From: Acridotheres tristis
Taxonomy: Eukaryota; Chordata; Aves; Passeriformes; Sturnidae
Assembly (NCBI GenBank): GCA_037013685.1
Contig: CM072892.1
Location: 2,418,001-2,482,000, forward strand
Direction: 5' to 3'
DNA length: 64,000 nucleotides
The notes under the pieces were generated by a model. The model did not search any database. It worked only from the letters and a program-made list of their open reading frames with translations, and was not told the origin of the DNA. A program made the position numbers and the translations under genes. Positions 1 through 24,300 of the stretch are shown piece after piece; the first letter of the stretch is position 1, and each line of letters begins with the position of its first letter.

Positions 1-77
1 ACTGGGGAGGCGGCGCCGGCACCGGGATCGGGATCGGGATCGGGATCGGGGCCGGCTCCGGTACCGGCACCGGGACC
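1..77 (+). promoter_or_regulatory. RTRAF: RTRAF 5' UTR / proximal CpG promoter (cut by window edge)
   Basis: GC-rich leader directly before the RTRAF ATG, with short direct repeats of GGGATC and CCGGCACCGG. The transcription start cannot be placed because the window begins here. Confidence 0.5.
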
Positions 78-14176
<14,099 letters not shown>

Positions 14177-14338
14177 AGGGACAAAAGCTTTCAGCACTGT
14201 TTGTGCTTAGTGCAATTAGGAACCACGTACAGCTCCCACTCTGGCATGCAGTTTGAAACGGGATTCATTTGCCTGTTTGGAAAGAAAACAGGAAATGGAA
14301 TCCTGATTTCTGATGAATTACCAGTTTCTTTTTCTTGA

Positions 14339-14344
14339 AATAAA
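14339..14344 (+). terminator. RTRAF: Probable RTRAF poly(A) signal AATAAA
   Basis: Canonical AATAAA 163 nt after the RTRAF stop. T/G-rich sequence follows at about 14400-14435, as expected for a downstream element. Confidence 0.6.
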
Positions 14345-14569
14345 TGAAATTGAGGGAAACAGACAAATTGTTCTGGTGAGCTCTGAGTTGGCATATAGGA
14401 CTTTTTTTGTGTGTGTTTGTGTATCTTTTTCACTGTGTTTGGAATGTTACATAAAATCTTCTTTTCCTGAGGTCCTGCCCTAGGAACAGCTTGCTCCTGG
14501 CTTGCTTGCTGCCTCCTCGTGCTGAAATATTCCCCTACAACTGAAACAGTGAAAAACTGAATCCAAAGG

Positions 14570-15330
14570 GAAACTTAAACCAACCTTTTTTATTCAATTA
14601 TTGAAGTAACCTAGAAAAAGTGAAGCATTACAACATAACTGGTATTTCTGAACATGTATTGGTCTACACTGGGTAGGTCTAGGAAGGCACTTGGAAGACC
14701 CAACAAGCATGAACAGATCAATTCTAGCATATTCTTCTAATATAAATACTAAAAGACATGCATGGAGGCAGTGGTGAAAACACAGAATCATCTTCTGGAA
14801 AATCTTCAGTGCCTTTGCCACATCCCATCCCTTTTCTGCAGGATTTTGGAGCACTCACAGTCTCTGTCTTCAGGGCTGTTTGTTATTTAGACCCAGCAAT
14901 TTACTGCATCCACAGCTTCCCATAGGCACTTAATTTATTTTGGTTTTGGATAAAAGGACCTCTTGGTCAGATTGTCAAAACTATGAAAAATGAATCCATT
15001 CTTCTTCCAATAAAATAAAACAGTGGAGTAAAAAAAAAAAAAAAAAAATGTACATTTTAAATCTTGCACGAGCAAGAGTTCGAGTCATGGCTTGAGCTTC
15101 CCAGGACCTTTTGTTTTTTTGGTGATATCAACATTTTCCACTTGGTAAAAAAATACAGTAGTAAAGTCTTGAGGTATAACTATAAAAAATATTTGAAAAT
15201 CTTTTGCAGGAAAGCAGGGCACTTCATTGGCCTTGGTGAGGGACTTCTGCCCCCTTGTATGCAGCGACAGTTCTCTGGGTCTGAAACTCCTCTGGGTGCA
15301 AAGATCGTTGTTTCCTTCAAAATGGAGTTC
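14570..15330 (-). other. NID2: NID2 3' UTR
   Basis: Sequence from the NID2 stop to the proposed poly(A) site. It contains a T18 tract on the NID2 strand (15031-15048 on +) and a second possible signal (TTTATT on +) at 14934-14939. Confidence 0.5.
14589..14594 (-). terminator. NID2: Probable NID2 poly(A) signal
   Basis: TTTATT on +, AATAAA on -, about 740 nt after the NID2 stop. It is the AATAAA furthest from the stop before the RTRAF 3' end. Confidence 0.5.
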
Positions 15331-15341
15331 CTATTTCCTGG
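15331..15341 (-). CDS. NID2: NID2 exon 22 (last codons and stop)
   Basis: After a CCCCACAG acceptor the sequence completes the split codon and reads A-R-K-TAG. This gives a C-terminus CPGARK, close to human CPTGRK. Confidence 0.75.
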
Positions 15342-18300
15342 CTGTGGGGAGAAATGGAGATTTTTAGTGTGTCAGGCACCCAGCAGCCATCAGAATTCAG
15401 AAAGGGATGGGGTTTGGGTGGGTTTTACCTCCAGGGCAGTAGGGATAAACTGCTGTGATTCCATAGAGGTGGGATCGCTGCTCTGGAAGATACTCATCAG
15501 TGAAGGAGCCTGTTTCTTTATTTACAGCTATCACCCCATCCCTGGTGAAAAAAAGGGGAAGAAGTGTTTTATTCACCTATGAAAATTGGGGATTTTCACC
15601 TATTTATGTGTGTTTAAGCTGAAAAGCTTGGTCTGAACACCTGCAGGACAAGTGGAAAGAAGTTTTGCCCTGTAAAATCCTCCTCCAGCTCAGTCAGTGC
15701 ATTTCTCTGTGGTGATGCAGCCACAGAAAAGAGCCTTCCAAGGAGAGATTATCTCCCTGAGAGTCTCCTCCAAGCGTGGCAAGCTCTTAAGTGTTTGTTG
15801 TAATCTAAGACTGGTTGGGAGTTGTGAGAGCTTCCAGCTGGAGCGGGAAGAGAGGCGAGTTCCTGAGGCAAAAGGGAACAGCTGAGGACAGGATCTTTCC
15901 TTGGACCTAGATCCAGAGACTTGAGCCAAGTTTTTAGTTAAAAAAAAAACAACAAAAAAAAAACCAAACCCAAACCACTGTTTCTGTCCCTCCCAGGGAG
16001 CCGAGCTTGTGTCTAAACAACTCCTCCGTGCAGAGATTTACAAGCAGGTGCTGCTGAAGCCACGCTCAGGAGAGCTCTGGGAAAACTCCAGGATTGAGGA
16101 GCAGGCTGGAATTCCTCTCCCAGCCGTGCAGGGCTTTGTGTTTTGTCGTGCTCACCGTCTCCAGTCCGTGTGGTAGAAGTGGTTGGCGTAGCTGACGATG
16201 CTGAAGGGGTAGTTGAGGTTGCTCTGGATGAGGCGCCGCCCGCTGCCGTCCGGGAATGTGCATTCCAGGTGCTTGGTGCCTGTTCAAACAAAAAAATGTT
16301 CCTCCCCATCCCATCCCACTGAAAATGCCACACCAAATATGTTCTTTGTATTTCACAGACTCACAAGGATCACAGGACACCCCAAAAACCTCACCCTGGG
16401 TATCCCTGGCAGCGCTGTGCAAACACTCCTGGAGTTCTTCCCTCCCTGGGGAGCCTGGGCAGTGCCCAGCATCCTCTGGAGGAAGAACCTTTCCCTGATT
16501 TATTACATTTTGAAACAGCTTTTCAGCCTAAAGATGTAGAATCATAAAATTCAAGTTGGAAAAACTCCCTAAGACCAAGTCCAACCATTTCCCAGCAGTG
16601 CCAAGGCCACCACTGCTCCACGTCCCCAGGTGCCACATCCACAGGGCTTTTAAATCCCTCCAGGGACAAGGACTCCACCACTGCCCTGAGCAACAACATT
16701 TTCCATGGAGAAATATTTCCTAAAGTCCAATCTAAACCTCGGCTGGCACAACACTGGAGCCCACAGGTAGCACTGAGCTGAAAACATCCCGGATTTTCCC
16801 TCAAGGCTCGGTGTGACATTCTCTGATCCATCCTTGGGGACATTACCTGCATCTGCCCAGCACAGCAGCTTGGAGAAGGGATCAAAAGTCAGGCCATTGG
16901 GCAAACCAATGTCTGTGTGCACCAGAACCCTCCTGTTGGCTCCGTTGACAGTGGAAGTTTCGATTTTGGGAGCTTCACGATTCCAGTCCGTCCAGTAAAG
17001 GTTCCTTGGGAAATAATGCACAACAAACAGGACACACAGTAAGGAGTGGTGGGAGATTTTCCTGCTTCTTGCCAGGAGCAAGGCCTGGTTTTGCCTTTAT
17101 CAGTGTTCCTGAACCATCTTTATTTGATTAAGAAAAAAAAAAAAAAAACCTCTCCAAGCAAAGCAGAACGATATCAAACATGTTTATGACCCAAACTGCA
17201 GCTCCTCAACGAGGGCGAGTCTGAGGAGGAGAATATTTTGTATCCCAACAGCACCCTGGAGGCACAGCTTTCCAAAATAACCTACTAAAACAGCACTTTT
17301 AGCCAAATCTTGAATTATTAAATTTAAAAAAAAAAAGGCTGGGGAGCAGAACCAATCCCTCCTACAGGATGTGCAAGGGTAAGAGCTGAAATGAGGGATG
17401 TGGGGCTCCAGGTGGGTTCTTCAAAATTCTGTTTATTGTATTCAGATGATACAGTAATTTAGGGGACTGTTAACTGTATTCAGGAGATATACAGTAATTT
17501 ATGGGTCTGTTTATTGTATTTAGATAACAGGTAACAGGAGCTAAGCCCACAGTGGTCAGCATCAGCTGTAGGCTGGTTTAAAATCAATTCTGTTGGATCC
17601 CAGAATTCTGATTTTTTTGAACTTTCTGTACATTTTGGCACTGACCCCCTGCAGAACACTGCTTTGGAGCTGAGCCCTTGGACAAGGCTCCACATTTGGG
17701 GGATGGAGTTAAAATCCCGGGTGTGCAGTGAAATAGAAGTGTGTGATTGCACACGGGGAAGGGTTTGGGATTTGGGGTTTTATAATATAGGAATGGGTGT
17801 GGGACAGGATGGAGGATTTGGGGTGGTGTCTCTTTCTGGGCTCATCTTCCTTCTTCTCCATGGTTTCAGGCAGCAGTTTCTGGTTGGTCACTCAGTGTCA
17901 CACTGAGGGTCATGGGAATTTAGTTATTGGGTTAAAAGGATAAATAATAGAGGTGTTAATTCTCTGTTGTACTGTTTAGCTTTAAGAGACCTTGCAGCAG
18001 CTGCACCTTCCTCCATTTTCCTCACTTCTAGCAGGTGGCTGGAAGTGCTGCTAAACTTTCTGTACTTTTTGATAAAATTTAATAAAGAACCAAGCCCAAA
18101 CACGAGAAAACTAATTTCCATCATGTTTTTCTTAATCCTAACTCTAAATGAAGACAAAAGAGACTAAGAAAAACCACTAATTAAATGGTGCCAAACACCC
18201 ACTGCTATTCCAACTTGCAATCTGCTCTATATTTTTCTTTACAAAATATCATATTACATAACAACTCATCAATACTTCTGCTATTACTTATAGCTTATTA

Positions 18301-21300
18301 TAGCTAGGAACATTACCATATTCATGTTACTGGTTTTTAATTACAAAAAGTTCATATGTTACAGTTTAAGCTAAATGTTGTTTTTCAGTTTTCTTGGGGT
18401 AGAAAATTTTGAGATTTTTTTTCCTACTTGCAACATTTTCTTTCTTGTTTACTTTGCAAAAATATTTTTGCTTAATAAAACATATTTTGTTTAAAATAAA
18501 TGTATCATTTGCTCTGAATCATAAAAACCCCTTTCAACTCGTTTTACCCTTTAACTTCTTATCTAACAATACTAATAATAAATAATACGTAGTAAATAAA
18601 TAATGAATAATAAACTACTAATAAAACTAGATAGCTAATAAAACTAGCTCAACAATTCTTCTATATCAAAACTTACTATTATTTCTACTCTTTCTTCAAA
18701 TCATTCAAAAACCTATTATACACACATCTATAAAACCTTCCTATTAAATTTGCATTTCCCAACACCACAGGGTTCTTGGCAGGGCCAAGTTGTGCACCTT
18801 GCAAAGCCCAAAACCTCTGGAGGATTTCTGCTGCTCACCCTCGCACAGGAAGTTATTTTTCACTTTTCTTGCAGTAGAAAAATTTGAGATTTTTTTTTCC
18901 TACTCGCAACATTTTCTTTCTTGTTTACTTTGCAAAAATCTTTCTGCTTAATAAAACATGTTTTGTTTAAAAGAAATGTATCATTTGCTCTGAATCATAA
19001 AAACCCCTTTCAACTCGTTTTACCCTTTAACTTCTTATCTAATAAAACTAATAATAAATAATAAGTAGTAAATAAATAATGAATAATAAACTACTAATAA
19101 AACTAGATAGCTAATAAAACTAACTCAACAATTCTTTTCTTCTATATCAAAACTTACTATTATTTCTACTCTTTCTTCAAATCATTCAAAAACCTATAAT
19201 ACACACACATCCATAAAACCTTCTTATTAAATTTGCATTTCCCAACAGCAGGGGGTCCTTTCCCTTCCCAACATCTCCGGGTTCTTGGCAGGGTTGTGCA
19301 CTTTGCAAGGCCCCAGGATCCCCGTGGGTTCTGTGCTCACCCTCTGACGGGGTCCACGGCGATGGCGCGGGGGTTGACGAGGTCGCTCTGGAAGAGCACG
19401 CGGCGCTCGGAGCCGTCCAGGCGCGCCCGCTCGATCCTGTCCAGCCCGCTGTCCGTCCAGAACAGCGCCCGCCGCAGGTGATCCACGGCCAGCCCCTCGG
19501 GGCTCATCAGCCCTGCTGGGGGATGGCCACGGTCAGGGAGATGCCTCAGGCATGCCCGGCCCAAAATTGTTATATAAATATGTGACCGGAGGTGAGTGTT
19601 CTGTCACCATCTGTTAAAGCAGCTGGGGCAGTGAGCCTGATCTCTGTGGGAGATATCTCCTGTTAATGGGCCGGGTGTTAAAGGAGCTGGGACAGTGATC
19701 CTTATCCTTTCTTTACTCAATCCATCCTCCCTCCAGGAGATATCTCCTGTTAATGGGCCATTTATTAAAACCAGCTTGGACAGTGTTCTTTCTCCTTTCT
19801 TTAATCAACCCATCCTTCCTCCAGGAGATATCTCCTGTTAATGGGCCGGGTGTTAAAGCAGCTGGGGCAGTGTTCTTTATCTCCAGAGGGGGATATCTCC
19901 TGTTAATGGGCCATTAAAGTCACGTGGGACAGTGTTCTTTATCCTTTCTTTAATCAACCCATCCTTCGTCCAGGAGATATCTCCTATTAATGGGCCATTT
20001 ATTAAAACCAGCTGTTGCAGTGTTCTTTATCTTCCCCACAGCCCATCCTCCCTCCAGGAGATCTCTCCTGTCCATGGCCATGCAGTCCCAGGGCAGGGCT
20101 GATCAAATTCCATCATCCCATGGGGAGATGCTCCACCCAGGGGGAGGAGCCGAGCATTTCCTACCCAGATCAAAGGGGAGATTTGGAACAGCAGAGCAGC
20201 CTTTTCCCACTGGATCCCAGAGGAAAACCAGAGCCTTGCACATCATCCCTGCAGCTTTGGAGGAAAAGTGCCCCTTGTGCAGGAGCCCTGCTCCAGCAGA
20301 ACCACATCTGTCCCTGCAGGAGGATCAGCCACCATGGAATGGGACTGCACCAAGCCCTGACTGACTGACTGACTGAGGATTCTCACTCTGCCCCTGCTCT
20401 GGGTTTGTTCTCTGCAATCCTGCATTGCTATTGGAATGTTCCTGGTAAAGGACTGTTATTCCTATTCCCATAGCTTTGCCTGAGAGCTCCTTAATTTCAA
20501 AATAATAATTTGGAGGGTGGGGGTTTACATTCTCCATTTTAAAAAGAAGCTCCTGCCTTACTTGACAGACACCTGTCTTTCAAACCAAGACAATATGTAT
20601 GTATATATACATAAATATACAAATATATATGTGTGTGTGTGCTCTCCTGTGAGGCTTTGATGGTTGCAACCAATGGATTGTAGCTGAGGTCTTGTGCCTC
20701 TTTTGAAGGATGGCATTGCCTCAATATTTTAACTTTTATGGCTTTTTGTATATTTATATATTCATATATTTTTCAGATAATTACAGTAATACTGTAATTC
20801 TTTAGTGGATAACTCTAAAGTCCATATTCAGAGTTAGCTGCTGCTTTCCCATTTTGGTCAGACACAACAATTCCTCTCCAGGGAATCAAGGACAATCAAG
20901 GACATTCTCCTGGGAATCAAGGACACCTCACTGCCTCAGACCCCGAGAAATGTGAACAAAAGTGAGTTGGGGGAGCAAATTTGAGGTAAATTACCTCATT
21001 ACCTGAAGTTGGAAGATTCACCCCCAATATACAAATGGACCAAATTTGTAAAAGTATGAAAACCCAGGGTCTATTTTGGGTGTAGCCCCTGGGGAGAACT
21101 TTGTCTGCTCTAAATGTACCTGAAGGCCCTTCAAGTAATAATATAATAATATATTATATTATTATATAATATATTATAATATAATAATATATTATAATAT
21201 AATAAAATATAATATGATCATGTTATAATATTATTAAAATTTATTATTATTATTTTATAATATAGTAACTGCTTTTTATTCCCTTAATTTAGTCTGACCT

Positions 21301-24300
21301 CTGTTTTTAGGTAGCCTGATAAAGCCTCAATGGGAGGACCCTGGAGCTGCAATGGGAGCAGCAGATGTGGCTGTGGGCAGGTGACACTGGGGACAGGAGC
21401 ACACCTGAGCTGATGATGGTCTCTGGCTCAGAGCCTGGCTCCAGCCCCGCCCTGCTGATGGTCCTGCCGGCCACATCCGTCCAGTAAATCATCCTCTCCC
21501 GGCAGTCATAGTCAATCCCCACCACGATGGAACCCTGCCAGGGGACAAGGACATGGGTGAGATCCTGCAGGAGGCTCAGGCAGCAACCTCAGCCCATCAG
21601 CCAGCACTGGGAGCTGCCTGGGGAATGACCCTCAAATCCCATTTCCCCAGCAAAACTCTGCTCCAACGGGTTCCACCTGCACCCTCCCAGCTGAATCCTG
21701 CAGCAGAGGATTCTAGGTCAGCTGGTGCAGGATCACACCCACATCCAGAGGGATTTGAACCCTTTGCCTGAAGGAGAGGGTGCTCCAAGAGCGAAGTCAA
21801 TGACCCTCAGGATGGGGAGAGGGAAGACTTGGCAAGGTCCTTCACTTCCCCAGGGAGCAGGGAGGGTCCTGGCCCAGATTTCCCTGTTCCTCTGGCACAT
21901 GGCCACTCTCCAAGGGAGTCCAAGGAAGGAAAAAAGGCCAGCCCTGCAGCTGGAAGTCTGGGCTGTGACCAACCCTGGAGAGCTCTGGGAGCACCTGAAC
22001 TCCTTCCCTTTGGGAGCAGTCCCAGGTCTGGGACCTGTCTGGGGCCTGTCTCTCTGCTGGGGATGGCTGGAAGGAGGTGAAAATAGAATCCATAGAATGC
22101 CAGAATGGTTTGGGTTAGAAAGGACTTTAAAGATCACTCAGTTCCACCCCTGCCACCGACAGGGACATCTGCCACTATCCCAGGCTGCTCCAGCCTGGCC
22201 TTGGACACTTCCAGGGATCCAGGGGCAGCCACAGCTTCTCTGGGCACCCTGTGCCAGGGCCTCCCCACCCCCCGAATCAATAATTTCATCCCAATATCCC
22301 CTCTGTCATTGGGAATCCATTCCCCTTTGTCCTGTCACTTGTCCAAAATGCCACCAAGGCAGCCAGCACAGCCAACATCCCCAAATACCAACACCAACCC
22401 TCAAGAGGCGACCCCCCCTCAAACCCTGCCATCTCAGAGACTCCAGCCCCCTGTGGTGTCCCTGCAGCCCATCCCCACCCCGAGGATACCGTACATGCAG
22501 GGACAGCAGCGTCTTGGCCGCCTCCTTGTGCAGCCGGGTGCCGTTCAGCGGGAGGTACCCGATCTGCTGGCCCTGGGCGTAGAGCAGAAATGTCCCCGTG
22601 GCCGGGGGGGACACGTCGGGACGGGGCTCGGGCCGGACACTGGGCGGGGCCACACTGGGCAGACCTGGCATGTTGCGGGGACAGAGATGGCTCAGGTGAC
22701 GTTGTCCCCACCTGGAGCAGGGCACAGCGCCCGTGCCGTCGGTGTGGCAGGGTCACTTTGGGGTGCTGGGCTCTTACAGGGAGGGGTGGTGCCAGGCTCG
22801 GAGCGCGTCCCCGGGATCTCCCTGCCGCTCTGCTCCACGCACCAGCAGTAGCCGCTGTCACCGTGGCACTGCAGCGGGGTGAAGTCCCCGCTGGGCTCGC
22901 ACTGTGGCACGTACTGGTCCCCGCGGGGGCTGCCCCCGTAGTGCTCCAGCAAACTCTGCCGCCAGCGCTCGCACATGCTGGGGGGCCTCTCCGTGGGCTC
23001 TGGCACGGGAAGGTGACAGTCACCACCCTACTCAGGGCTTTGTAGAGCCCTGTGTCCCCCTCTCCCTGCTGCCCTGGCACTCACCTGGGCTCCCGCAGCG
23101 TGGCGGGGTGGTGCCCGGCGCTGTCCGGGTGCCGGCGATCTCCTGCCCCGCAGAATCCACGCACCAGCAGTGCCCGGAGCTGCTGTGGCACTGCAGGGGT
23201 CGGTACCGGCCCTGCTCGTCACACTGGGGCACGTGCCCGTCGCCCACGGGTGATGGCCCTGGTGGCACCTCCCGCGGGTACATCCGTGCGTGCTCGCAGG
23301 GTGTCAGCTGCTGGATGGACTCTGCTGGCAGCAAACGCCCCCAGCCCGGGCTCAGGGGGTGCCACGCAGCTCACCTAGAGCCGCTTGGCACCTTGGCACC
23401 ATTTCTCCCATCTTCCAGCAGCCAGGGTTGCCCTGCTCCAGCCCCCTCGATATCCCATAGCTGTTCCCTCCATCACAAGTTGACACAGGAGGTGGCCCAG
23501 TGGTCACAGCCACTGTAACCCAATGGGCCAGGGCACCCTAAACACCCAGGAGCCCCTCGATGCACCCACTTGACAGCACCCTGCCTTCAGTGAAGCCCCA
23601 GAAGGGTGGTTGGGCAGAGGGTCACAGAGTCACAGAATCCTTAGGGTTGGAAGGGACTTCTGGAGATCCTCCAGTCCAACCTCCCTGCCAAGGCAGGGTC
23701 ACCTGGAGGAGGTGGCACAGGGATGTGTCTAGGTGGGTTTGGAATATCTCCAGAGAGGGAGACTCCACACCCTCCTTGGGCAGCTTTGCCAGGGCTCTGC
23801 CACCCTCAGCATTACGAAATTCTTCCTCGTGCTGTGGTGAAACTTCTCCAGTTTTAATTTATGGCTGTTTAGTTTATAGGTCCCCTCCACTCGCTGTGGC
23901 TGGGCTGGCAGCTGGGCCACAGTGGGATGCCATTGGGCCACAGTGGGATGCCATTGGGACACCAGCCAGATGCCCAAGGAGCCAACCCTGCTCCCCTCAC
24001 CCCTGCAGGGTGTCACTCACCTGGGCTCCCGCAGCGTGGGGGGGTGGTGCCCGGCGCTGTCCGGGTGCCGGCGATCTCCTGCCCCGCAGCATCCACGCAC
24101 CAGCAGTGCCCGGAGCTGCTGTGGCACTGCAGGGGTCGGTACCGGCCCTGCTCGTCACACTGGGGCACGTGCCCGTCACCCAGGGGTGCCACCTCCCGCG
24201 GGTACATCCGCTCGTGCTGGCAGGGCGTGAGGCGCTGCGGGTTCCCTTCTGGAAAGCCGGAAAAGAGGAGAGTGAGGCTGGGAGAGCCGTGCCAGGCAGA

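Noticed and set aside
15001..15050. AATAAA (15009-15014) followed by A18, like the tail of a processed retrocopy
   Set aside because: No parent gene recognisable upstream; it lies within the NID2 3' UTR and may be simple low complexity.
21725..22582. 285-aa + strand frame
   Set aside because: Covers a CR1 fragment and the antisense of NID2 exon 16.
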